A DNA stretch of 7,441 nt, taken from NCBI GenBank assembly GCA_031256305.1, contig JAIRQU010000152.1, forward strand, positions 1 through 7,441. Reading direction: 5' to 3'. The stretch comes from Burkholderiaceae bacterium. Lineage in GTDB: Bacteria > Pseudomonadota > Gammaproteobacteria > Burkholderiales > Burkholderiaceae_C. The translations under genes and the position numbers were made by a program. Under the pieces are notes generated by a model, which had not been told where the DNA came from, did no database searches, and saw only the letters and a list, made by a program, of their open reading frames with translations. Below are positions 1 through 6,096 of this stretch, piece by piece. Position 1 is the stretch's first letter. Each line of letters opens with the position of its first letter.

Positions 1-1108
1 TCTGGTTCTGGCCCGCGTCATTCATTGATTCATCGCCGAATATCTTGACGACGCGCGCATCCACCGGCCCGCTGGGCGCGTGCGGCACGTAGCTGCGCCA
101 GGCGCGCCGCGGCGCGGGCAGCAAGCGGTCGCCCGGACGCAGTTCTTCCTTGCTGCTGTTGATACGGAAAATCGCTGGCACCGGCAGCGCGCGACGATCA
201 TTGGCCGCGTCGTCCCGGCGCCGGGACGACGAAATGTCGCCCGCTTCGGGCTGGCTGGACAAGGTGTCTTGCGTCCGCTCGTCCGGGCTGATGTCGCTCG
301 CAGCGGTGTCGCTTTGCCCGCGCAGCAGGGTGACGCGGCCCACGTATTGCGCCTCATAGCCCAGCACGTCGCCGGAAACCGGGTCTTTAAGCGGCTGGGC
401 TTGGCGGAACACCCGGTAGCTCGCGGGCTGCCCCGGCGCCGACCGCACCGGCGCGTTATCGGGGCCAAGCACATAGGCGCGATCACCCATGCCCGCGATC
501 AAGTGGTCGGGCGCGCCCTCCACCGCCACGATGCGCGGCGCTTGCTTGAAAAGGCCGTCATCGGCAATCAGCGATTCGGTCAGGAACGGCTCAATCACGC
601 CCGGCTCCAGCGTGGGCAGCGGGCCAGCATCCAGCGCCTCGGCGCGAGTATGCGGCGACAAGCGGACGGTGGGGCCTTCGTTGCCATCGGCCACATGGTC
701 TGTGTGCAACAGGGCGCGGCCGCCCGCGCGATCCAGATACAGCACCTGTCCCGGATAGATCAGTTGCGGGTTGCGGATGTCTTGCAGATTCATGCCCCAC
801 AGTTGCGGCCAGCGCCAGGGCGCGCGCAGATACAAACCCGCAATGCGCCACAGCGTGTCGCCGCGCTTGACGGTGTATTGCGGCGGCGCGTCCGGCACCA
901 GCGCCGACACCGGCACGCCCGCGGCGGCAATCTGCTGGGCCGTGGCCCGCTGCGCGGCGGTAATGGGATGCCGCGCGGGCTGGTTCTGCGCCGCCGCCGG
1001 CGTGCCAATGCACAAGGCCAGAACCGCCAGCGCCGGCACGCTCAAAGTCATGGGGCCGAGCGCGGGGAAAATAGCGCGATGAGCGCCGGAGAGATAGGTT
1101 TTCATCAT
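1..1108 (-). CDS. LysM-domain secreted protein, partial (3' end beyond left edge)
   Basis: An open frame runs without a stop from the ATG at 1108 to the left edge, giving at least 369 residues. The N-terminus (MMKTYLSGAHRAIF...) is followed by a hydrophobic stretch ending in GTPAAAQ near residues 35-41, which reads as a Sec signal peptide. A single LysM module spans about residues 77-126: YTVKRGDTLWRIA at the start, then WPQLWGMN, and NPQLIYPGQVLYL at the end. LysM binds peptidoglycan glycan chains, so a periplasmic, wall-associated role is likely. The rest has no catalytic motif I recognise; around residues 289-305 there is a charged, low-complexity linker rich in Ser, Arg and Asp. The start could be either of two adjacent ATGs (1108, 1105), and a later in-frame ATG at 1051 is possible. 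No strong Shine-Dalgarno precedes any of them. The gene diverges from def. The LysM call is secure; the exact function is not known. Confidence 0.88.
   Translation of the reverse strand, partial: MMKTYLSGAHRAIFPALGPMTLSVPALAVLALCIGTPAAAQNQPARHPITAAQRATAQQIAAAGVPVSALVPDAPPQYTVKRGDTLWRIAGLYLRAPWRWPQLWGMNLQDIRNPQLIYPGQVLYLDRAGGRALLHTDHVADGNEGPTVRLSPHTRAEALDAGPLPTLEPGVIEPFLTESLIADDGLFKQAPRIVAVEGAPDHLIAGMGDRAYVLGPDNAPVRSAPGQPASYRVFRQAQPLKDPVSGDVLGYEAQYVGRVTLLRGQSDTAASDISPDERTQDTLSSQPEAGDISSSRRRDDAANDRRALPVPAIFRINSSKEELRPGDRLLPAPRRAWRSYVPHAPSGPVDARVVKIFGDESMNDAGQNQ
208..231. repeat. Perfect 24-bp palindrome inside the LysM gene
   Basis: Positions 208-219 read CGTCGTCCCGGC and positions 220-231 are its exact reverse complement, with all twelve pairs matching and no spacer. 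Pairing stops at 207/232. It lies in the coding strand of the LysM gene and encodes part of a Ser-Arg-Asp linker (SSRRRDD). In mRNA it could form about a 10-bp stem with a four-base loop. I see no second copy in the window and no flanking target-site duplication. Confidence 0.85.
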
Positions 1109-1243
1109 CGGGTTCAAAGAACAGGGCTTACCCAGGCAAGACTGAATTTTTGCATTTCTCCGCGCAGGTAAGCAACCGCCTTGCCGCATGATCGCGCCGC
1201 GAGGCTTGAAAGTGGCGAAAATAGCGACATTCTTATTGATCTC
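1109..1243. other. Divergent intergenic region, LysM gene / def
   Basis: These 135 bases separate two divergent starts and must hold promoters for both unless transcription begins farther out. The stretch is more AT-rich than its surroundings (for example GAATTTTTGCATTT near 1144-1157). A TTGAAA at 1206-1211 resembles a -35 box for def, but I find no convincing -10 at 16-18 bases. No strong Shine-Dalgarno precedes def. I can support the presence of a shared regulatory gap, not specific boxes. Confidence 0.4.
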
Positions 1244-1780
1244 ATGGCCCTGCTTTCCATTCTCTGCTACCCCGATGCGCGCCTGAACAAGATCGCGCGG
1301 CCCGTCGAGGCCATTGATGCGCGCCTGAAGGCGTTGATCGGCGACATGTTCGAGACCATGTACGAGGCCAAGGGTGTGGGCCTGGCGGCCACGCAGGTGG
1401 ACGTGCATCAACGGCTGGTGGTCATCGACGTGTCCGAAACGCGCGATCAGCCGCTAACGCTCATCAACCCGGAACTGCTCTGGGCTAGCGATGAGCGCCT
1501 CAAGGGCGAGGAAGGGTGCCTGTCGGTGCCCGGCATTTACGACGGCGTGGAGCGCGCCGCGCAAGTGCGGGTGCGCGCGCTCGACGAAAACGGCCAGTCG
1601 CGCCAAATCGAGGCCGAGGGCTTTTTGGCCGTGTGCCTCCAGCACGAGATGGATCACCTGGCGGGCAAGGTATTCGTGCAATACCTCTCCCGGCTCAAGC
1701 AAAGCCGCATCAAGGCCAAGCTGTGCAAGCAAGAGCGCCAGGCGCAGCAGGAAACGGCGCGCCAGCGGGAGCCGTTATGA
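1244..1780 (+). CDS. def: Peptide deformylase
   Basis: This 178-residue protein removes the formyl group from the N-terminal methionine of nascent proteins at the ribosome exit. All three family motifs are present: GVGLAATQ (residues 44-51, with the oxyanion-stabilising Gln51), EGCLS (90-94, metal ligand Cys92) and HEMDH (134-138, metal ligands His134 and His138, catalytic Glu135). Length is normal for a bacterial enzyme. The ATG at 1244 gives the family-typical start [14 protein letters not shown]; a longer in-frame TTG at 1181 would add 21 residues unlike the family. The C-terminal tail after the last helix is rich in Lys, Arg and Gln. The stop TGA overlaps the ATG of the next gene (ATGA), pointing to translational coupling. 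Together with fmt downstream it completes the formylation/deformylation cycle. Confidence 0.97.
   Translation: MALLSILCYPDARLNKIARPVEAIDARLKALIGDMFETMYEAKGVGLAATQVDVHQRLVVIDVSETRDQPLTLINPELLWASDERLKGEEGCLSVPGIYDGVERAAQVRVRALDENGQSRQIEAEGFLAVCLQHEMDHLAGKVFVQYLSRLKQSRIKAKLCKQERQAQQETARQREPL
1767..1771 (+). promoter_or_regulatory. Shine-Dalgarno for first lipoprotein
   Basis: GGGAG lies five bases before the ATG at 1777, inside the last codons of def. It supports the ATG that overlaps the def stop codon as the start, rather than any earlier in-frame codon within def. Confidence 0.6.
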
Positions 1781-2286
1781 CGGCGTTCTGGCAATCATGC
1801 GCAAAGCGGCTCACGTCGTGCCTGGCGCTGGTGCTGCCCTTTGTCCTGAGCGGCTGCATCTCCAAGGTCAACATCGCGCCCGGCACCCCGGCAAGCCAGA
1901 TCATTGCCACGCTGGGTCAGCCTACCGCCCGCTACACGCTGCCCGGCGGCGGACAGCGGCTGCAATATTCCGAGGGGCCGATGGGCCAGCACGTCTATAA
2001 CATCGACCTGGACGCGCAGGAGCGCGCCGTGGATGTCGTGCAGGCGCTGGACGAAACCCTGTTTGCTAAGCGCATCTTGGTCAATAACTGGACGCGCGAG
2101 GACGTGCTCCGCGAATACGGCCAGCCCACGCACACCATGACGGTACGCAACTTTGACGGCGAAATCTGGACCTGGCGTTATCTGGACCCCTTGTCTCAAA
2201 GGTACCAGCTCTACATCGACATCGACCGCGGCGGCGTGGTGCGCAGCTATTCGACGGTGGCCGAAAGCCAGCTTTTGGGCAACTAG
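1777..2286 (+). CDS. BamE/SmpA-like outer-membrane lipoprotein, copy 1
   Basis: A 169-residue predicted lipoprotein. The signal peptide has Arg/Lys near residues 10-11, a hydrophobic core LALVLPFV, and the lipobox LSGC with lipidated Cys27. Residue +2 is Ile, not Asp, which favours transport to the outer membrane. The mature part appears to hold two related modules, about residues 36-89 ([13 protein letters not shown] ... VYNIDLDAQ) and 105-161 ([14 protein letters not shown] ... LYIDIDRGG). The pattern of a short helix, then LGxP or YGxP, then beta strands, recalls the SmpA/OmlA fold of BamE. That fold assignment is my inference from the pattern. This is probably not the cell's main BamE, which usually has a single such domain. 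The start overlaps the def stop by four bases. The gene is about 71% identical at protein level to the next gene from the Cys onward. Exact function is unknown. Confidence 0.85.
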   Translation: MTAFWQSCAKRLTSCLALVLPFVLSGCISKVNIAPGTPASQIIATLGQPTARYTLPGGGQRLQYSEGPMGQHVYNIDLDAQERAVDVVQALDETLFAKRILVNNWTREDVLREYGQPTHTMTVRNFDGEIWTWRYLDPLSQRYQLYIDIDRGGVVRSYSTVAESQLLGN

Positions 2287-2299
2287 ACAGCAACGTACC

Positions 2300-2389
2300 G
2301 TGCGCATCACCTTTGCCAACACATTCGATTTTGTCCGTGCCGCACGGTTCGCGCCGCGCGTGGCGGGATGCGGTATCGCGCTGGCGCTG
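2300..2389 (+). other. Relic of the fmt 5' end fused to lipoprotein 2
   Basis: Aligned without gaps to 2859-2948, this 90-base stretch matches at about 68 positions, and the reading frame is the same. Conserved pieces include the TGCGCATC after the first base, CTTTGCC, and ATCGCGCTGGCGCTG at the end. The 13-base spacers before the two starts also share GCAA and a final CC. The matching first-lipoprotein segment (1777-1821) shows no such similarity. Confidence 0.85.
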
Positions 2390-2845
2390 GTCTTGAGCGG
2401 CTGCGCCTTGCCGGTCAACGTCGCGCCAGGTATGCCGGCCAGTCAGGTCATCGCCGCGCTGGGCCAGCCCACCGCCCGCTACACGTTGCCCAATGGCGGG
2501 CAGCGGCTGCAATATTCCCAGGCGCCGATGGGGCGGCGCGTCTATAACGTCGATCTGGACGCGCAAGGCCGCGCCGTGGGCGTGGAGCAGGCGCTGGACG
2601 AAACCCTGTTTTCCAGGCGCATCGCCATCAATCACTGGACGCGCGATGACGTGCTGCGCGAATACGGCCCGCCCATGCGCGCCATGACCGTGCATAACTT
2701 CGATGGTCAAATCTGGGTCTGGCGCTACTACGACCCGTTGGCCGAGCCGTATCGGCTCTACATCGACGTGGATCGCGGCAACATCGTGCGCGGTTATTCA
2801 ACGGTGGACGAGAGCCTCCTTTTGGGCGGTCGCGGCCGCCGTTAA
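2300..2845 (+). CDS. BamE/SmpA-like lipoprotein, copy 2, with fmt-derived signal sequence
   Basis: A 181-residue predicted lipoprotein starting at GTG, 13 bases after the stop of copy 1. The start is chosen because the GTG aligns with the fmt ATG and no other start gives a complete signal peptide. Residues 1-30 ([14 protein letters not shown] ... GIALAL) match residues 1-30 of Fmt at 20 positions. From residue 31 on, the lipobox LSGC (Cys35) and the two-module body follow copy 1 (modules at about residues 44-97 and 113-169). The n-region is unusually long, about 24 residues with Arg at 2, 13, 16 and 20 and an Asp at 10, and the hydrophobic core is short (IALALVL). Residue +2 after the Cys is Ala, favouring the outer membrane. 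The C-terminus has an extra basic GRGRR tail. There is no strong Shine-Dalgarno, so expression may rely on coupling to copy 1. The body is intact, which argues for function. Function itself is unknown. Confidence 0.82.
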   Translation: MRITFANTFDFVRAARFAPRVAGCGIALALVLSGCALPVNVAPGMPASQVIAALGQPTARYTLPNGGQRLQYSQAPMGRRVYNVDLDAQGRAVGVEQALDETLFSRRIAINHWTRDDVLREYGPPMRAMTVHNFDGQIWVWRYYDPLAEPYRLYIDVDRGNIVRGYSTVDESLLLGGRGRR

Positions 2846-2858
2846 GGCAAGCTATTCC

Positions 2859-3830
2859 ATGCGCATCGCCTTTGCCGGTACGCCCGACTTTGCCCGCGCC
2901 GCGCTGGCGGCGCTGCACGCGGCGGGACACGGCATCGCGCTGGCGCTGACCCAGCCCGACCGTCCCGCCGGACGCGGTCTGAAGCTGCACGCCTCGCCCG
3001 TCAAGCAATGGGCGCTGGAACGGGGCATCCCCGTGCTGCAACCGCGCAGCTTGCGGCCAGATGGCCGCTATCCCGCTGAAGCCGCCGCCGCGCGCGACGC
3101 TTTGCAAGCCGCCCAACCGGATGCGCTGGTCGTAGCGGCCTACGGCTTGATCCTGCCGCGCTGGACGCTGGATTTGCCGTGTCTGGGCTGTCTGAACATC
3201 CATGCCTCGCTGCTGCCGCGCTGGCGCGGCGCCGCGCCGATCCAGCGCGCCATTGAAGCAGGCGACGCGCAGACCGGCGTGACCATCATGCAAATGGACG
3301 AGGGGCTGGACACCGGCGGCATGGCGCTGGTGCAGGCATTGCCCATCGCCCCGGACGACACGGCGGCCAGCCTGCACGAACGGCTGGCGGGGCTGGGCGC
3401 GCGTCTGATCGTGCAGGCGCTCGACCAGGCCGCCAGCGGCCCGTTGCGCATCACGCCGCAGCCCGCCGAAGGCGTGACTTATGCGCGCAAGATCGACAAG
3501 GCCGAGGCGCGCATCGACTGGTCGCGGCCCGCCGCCGAAATCGAGCGGCGCATCCGCGCCTTCGATCCCTTTCCCGGCGCGGCGGCCGCACGGGAAGGCG
3601 AGGCGATCAAGGTCTGGCGCGCTGAACTCGGCGATGCCCAGCGCCCATCTGATGCGCGGCCCGGTCAAATCCTCAGCGCCGATGATGTGGGCGTGGCCGT
3701 GGCGTGCGGCGCGGACGGATGCGGCGGCGTCTTGCGCCTGACGCAATTGCAGCGCGCGGGCGGCAAGCGCCTGAACGCGCGGGAATTTCTACGCGGTTTT
3801 GCGCTGGCGGCGGGGCAAGTCCTGGACTAA
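2859..3830 (+). CDS. fmt: Methionyl-tRNA formyltransferase
   Basis: A 323-residue enzyme that transfers a formyl group from 10-formyltetrahydrofolate to initiator Met-tRNA. The N-terminal Rossmann-like domain starts [12 protein letters not shown] and holds [10 protein letters not shown] (residues 31-40). The catalytic site is visible as [18 protein letters not shown] (112-129) and DEGLDTG (147-153), giving the expected Asn113, His115 and Asp151 triad. The C-terminal tRNA-binding domain includes [15 protein letters not shown] (207-221) and IRAFDPFPG (232-240). Length is normal. The ATG is 13 bases after the stop of lipoprotein 2, with a modest AAGG at 2844-2847 as possible ribosome-binding site. 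The gene is intact; only its first 90 bases are duplicated upstream. It is probably the last gene of the def cluster and converges on the glycosyltransferase gene. Confidence 0.97.
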   Translation: MRIAFAGTPDFARAALAALHAAGHGIALALTQPDRPAGRGLKLHASPVKQWALERGIPVLQPRSLRPDGRYPAEAAAARDALQAAQPDALVVAAYGLILPRWTLDLPCLGCLNIHASLLPRWRGAAPIQRAIEAGDAQTGVTIMQMDEGLDTGGMALVQALPIAPDDTAASLHERLAGLGARLIVQALDQAASGPLRITPQPAEGVTYARKIDKAEARIDWSRPAAEIERRIRAFDPFPGAAAAREGEAIKVWRAELGDAQRPSDARPGQILSADDVGVAVACGADGCGGVLRLTQLQRAGGKRLNAREFLRGFALAAGQVLD

Positions 3831-3845
3831 CGCCGGACTTGCGCG

Positions 3846-5870
3846 CTATGGCGGCAATATGAGGGCGGTGCGCTCGTTGCGCGGGACGCTTTGCTGCCGC
3901 CAGATGGCTTCGTAGAGCCGCTCCAAATCGCGCGTGAAGCCGACGGTGTCGAACAGGGGCGAGGCGAGCCGGGCGGCATCGAGTTTTTGGCGAATGCCGC
4001 GCAATTTGTCCGGTTCATTGGCCAGCGACAGGGCCAGCGCGAAATAAGCTTCATCATCTTGCGCAATAAGTTCCGGCAAGCCGTGCGCTGTCAACAGGCT
4101 GGCCGCGACGCGGCTGGCAAAGGTCTGGCCGATTCGCGTAACCAGCGGCACGCCCGCCCACAGGGCGTCGGACGCGGTGGTGTGCGAGTTGTAAGGGAAC
4201 GTATCCAGCGCCAGATCGGCCAGCCGCAAGCGCGCCAGATGCGCGGGCGGGGCTTTGACCGGAGCGAAAACCAGCCGCTCGTCCGCAATGCCCCGCTGCC
4301 GGGCTTCGCGCCTCAAATGGGCTTGGCCCGTATCGGGCTTATGCCCGTCCAGCAGCCACAGGACGCTGCCGGGCGTGGCGGCGAGCAGTCTGCACCAGAT
4401 GTCGAAGGTGGAAGGGTTAATCTTGATGAACTGGTTGAAACTGCAAAACACGAAACCGCTTTCCGGCAACCCCGCTTCAGCGCGGCTGGCGGCGGCATCA
4501 AGCGGGCGCGAGCGGTCGTTGGGCTGGTAGCAGTGCGGCATCAGCGCCAGGGTTTCGCTGAAGTCCTGGGCGTGGCCGGGCGGCGTGACGACGGGGTCGC
4601 CAATGATGTAGTCGGCCAGACGCGGATGCCCCAGCGTGCCCGGATAGCCGAGCCAATTGACGATGACCGGCGCGGGACGCATGACCGTAATGCTGGGCCG
4701 GGCGTCGGCCGTGTACCCCTTGAGATCGATGAGCAGATGCGGCGCGATCTTGACAATCCGCTGCGCCGCTTGCGCGTCGGATAGCTGGGCAAGATCGTGG
4801 AAGGCCGCCGGCATGGCGGCAATGCGCTTGGCATAGGCATCACTGTCCTTGGCCGCGCGCCGGTTGATGGATAGCAGGTGAACCTCGACCCTGGCCGGAT
4901 CGTGCGCCTCCAGCACGCCGGCGAGCAGCCGCATGGTCGCGTGATCGTAAAAATCGGCCGACAGGTAACCGATGCGCAACGGGCCGTTGCGCGCCACGGC
5001 ATTGACCCGTGGCCGCTGTTGCAGCGCCGCGCCAAATTGGTTGATGGCAAAATCCAGGGCAGCCTGGCGTTGCAGTTGCGGCGTCAGATCCGGCAAATTC
5101 AGCAGCGTCCAGGGCGCGACGGTATTGGGCTGCCCGCGCTGCAAATTGCTGATGATGGCGGCATCCGCGTTTGCGAGATAGCGCCACGCCGCTTGCTTGC
5201 GCAGCGACCGGGCCAGTTGGCCCCATCGGCCCGTGGCCTTGAAAAGCGGAACCGCCTCGTCGATGCGGCCGGTTTGCTCCAGCACGGCGCCAAGCGTTTC
5301 TGTCGCGCTGGCAATGGCGGGATTGAGCGCAAGGCTCCGGCGCAGAACTTGTTCAGCCTCTACATAGCTGCCGCGCCGGAGCAGCAATCCGCCCAAGTCG
5401 GCTAGGGCAAACGCATCATCCTCTGGGGCCTTGCGGTACAACGCCTCGGCTTGCTGCCACTCCCCCAGGTTCTTGAACAGGTTGCCCAGACTGGAACGGA
5501 TGCTCGTGTTGCCGGGATTGAGCGCCAGGCTTTCGCGGTAAGCCGCGGTGGCCTCGCCAAATTTTTGGGCGCGTGTTAGCACGGCGCCAAGGTTGGCGTA
5601 GAAAGCCGCGACCTTTCGGATTTCAATCGCTTTGCGAATAAAAGTTTCCGCCTCGCCAAGCCGGTTGAGCATCAGGCAGCAAATCCCGCGCATGTGCCAC
5701 GCATCCGCAGCATCGGGCTGTTCCGCCAAAGCCCGTGTGAATAATTTTTCGGCCTCGGCATAGGCTTTCTTTTGATAGGCGGCGATACCCTGGGCATACA
5801 GACCCTCCGCGGTATTGGAACTATCGGAACTATCGGTTTCCAGACTGCCGTCCTGTGTGCGCTGGTTCAT
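3846..5870 (-). CDS. TPR-repeat GT41 glycosyltransferase (OGT/SPINDLY-type)
   Basis: With the ATG at 5870 this is 674 residues, no signal peptide, so cytoplasmic. Six TPR units span about residues 21-214 (first AEGLYAQGIAAYQKKAYAEA; third AAFYANLGAVLTRAQKFGEA). A linker leads to a two-lobed GT41 catalytic region from about 298: LRIGYLSADFYDHAT (His310, equivalent to the conserved OGT active-site His), KGYTADARPS, RPAPVIVNWLGYPGT, then FNQFIKINPSTFDIW (Lys483, equivalent to the UDP-binding Lys) and HTTASDALWAGVPLVT (His563, Asp568), ending with ASRVAASLL. The family transfers GlcNAc or fucose from a nucleotide sugar to Ser/Thr of proteins; the TPRs select substrates. Donor and target cannot be read here. 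An in-frame TTG at 5975 would add 35 residues, but the ATG gives a natural start (MNQRTQDGS). It is monocistronic, ending 15 bases from the convergent fmt. All key residues are present, so it is probably active. Confidence 0.92.
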   Translation of the reverse strand: MNQRTQDGSLETDSSDSSNTAEGLYAQGIAAYQKKAYAEAEKLFTRALAEQPDAADAWHMRGICCLMLNRLGEAETFIRKAIEIRKVAAFYANLGAVLTRAQKFGEATAAYRESLALNPGNTSIRSSLGNLFKNLGEWQQAEALYRKAPEDDAFALADLGGLLLRRGSYVEAEQVLRRSLALNPAIASATETLGAVLEQTGRIDEAVPLFKATGRWGQLARSLRKQAAWRYLANADAAIISNLQRGQPNTVAPWTLLNLPDLTPQLQRQAALDFAINQFGAALQQRPRVNAVARNGPLRIGYLSADFYDHATMRLLAGVLEAHDPARVEVHLLSINRRAAKDSDAYAKRIAAMPAAFHDLAQLSDAQAAQRIVKIAPHLLIDLKGYTADARPSITVMRPAPVIVNWLGYPGTLGHPRLADYIIGDPVVTPPGHAQDFSETLALMPHCYQPNDRSRPLDAAASRAEAGLPESGFVFCSFNQFIKINPSTFDIWCRLLAATPGSVLWLLDGHKPDTGQAHLRREARQRGIADERLVFAPVKAPPAHLARLRLADLALDTFPYNSHTTASDALWAGVPLVTRIGQTFASRVAASLLTAHGLPELIAQDDEAYFALALSLANEPDKLRGIRQKLDAARLASPLFDTVGFTRDLERLYEAIWRQQSVPRNERTALILPP
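5817..5836 (-). repeat. 9-bp in-frame tandem repeat in glycosyltransferase N-terminus
   Basis: GGAACTATC occurs twice in succession at 5817-5825 and 5826-5834, followed by a further GG. On the coding strand it encodes two Asp-Ser-Ser triplets in the Ser/Asp-rich, probably disordered leader just before the first TPR. A change in copy number would add or remove three residues without a frameshift. Confidence 0.8.
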
Positions 5871-5946
5871 TTCATCGACCCAAACACGCGGCGGCGCGGT
5901 AAAGCACAAAGGCGAGAACAGGCAAGCGGGTTGGGGCAAGCATGAC

Positions 5947-5975
5947 GTTATTCCTAGGGGCGCGAACGCTAGCAA
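5947..5975 (-). promoter_or_regulatory. Possible sigma-70 promoter for the glycosyltransferase
   Basis: On the minus strand TTGCTA (5975-5970) and AATAAC (5952-5947) are 17 bases apart, each matching four of six consensus positions. Transcription would begin near 5940, leaving a leader of about 70 bases before the ATG at 5870. The match is weak; it is simply the best pair I see in this gap. Confidence 0.22.
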
Positions 5976-6079
5976 AGCTTACTCCATGCAATCGGCGGCA
6001 CTGCGTCAGCCGCGACCGCCGCGCCGGCTGTCCGGGCATGCGCAAGTGCGATGCCGCCAATGGTTTTTTTAGCCGTGGC

Positions 6080-6089
6080 AAGGGATAAT
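6080..6089 (+). promoter_or_regulatory. Overlapping Shine-Dalgarno-like and -10-like sequence before mnmA
   Basis: AAGGGA (6080-6085) lies 11 bases before the GTG at 6097, a somewhat long spacing for a ribosome-binding site. It overlaps GATAAT (6084-6089), five of six matches to a -10 box. No good -35 is visible at 16-18 bases upstream, where the sequence is TGGTTT. An in-frame TAA at 6085-6087 rules out any earlier mnmA start. Confidence 0.35.
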
Positions 6090-6096
6090 TTGCGCC

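Larger units (their letters stand above)
1822..2948 (+). repeat. Tandem duplication, two 559-bp units with CTGGCGCTG at each boundary
   Basis: CTGGCGCTG occurs at 1822-1830 (first lipoprotein signal peptide), 2381-2389 (second) and 2940-2948 (fmt codons 28-30). The spacing is exactly 559 bases both times. Unit 1 (1822-2380) holds the body of lipoprotein 1, a 13-base spacer and an fmt-like 5' end. Unit 2 (2381-2939) holds the body of lipoprotein 2, a 13-base spacer and the true fmt 5' end. The units have diverged but keep identical stretches such as CAGCGGCTGCAATATTCC. Unit 2 lacks 12 bases in the signal-peptide region and has 12 extra bases before its stop, so the lengths balance. The arrangement is what a tandem duplication between the lipoprotein and fmt copies of the nonamer would leave. 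Confidence 0.85.

Noticed and set aside
80..1171. Plus-strand open frame of about 360 codons opposite the LysM gene
   Set aside because: Arg/Gln/His-rich translation without motifs; the minus strand over the same bases encodes a signal peptide and a clear LysM module.
1181..1243. Longer def start at TTG 1181
   Set aside because: The extra 21 residues are unlike deformylases, whose N-terminus matches the ATG at 1244.
2628..3746. Long open frame antisense to fmt and the end of lipoprotein 2
   Set aside because: It overlaps the conserved fmt motifs on the other strand and has no recognisable features; a compositional shadow.
3831..3845. Terminator between the convergent fmt and glycosyltransferase genes
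   Set aside because: Only 15 bases separate the stops, and I see no stem followed by a T-run on either strand.
5871..5975. N-terminal extension of the glycosyltransferase from TTG 5975, with a Cys-rich hydrophobic stretch resembling an export signal
   Set aside because: It depends on a TTG with no ribosome-binding site, lacks a charged n-region, and OGT-type enzymes are cytoplasmic; the ATG at 5870 is preferred.
6036..6070. Small hairpin (GCAT/ATGC with an inner CGC/GCG) followed by a run of seven T, as a terminator
   Set aside because: The T-run begins nine bases after the stem, the stem is short and bulged, and no plus-strand gene ends nearby.
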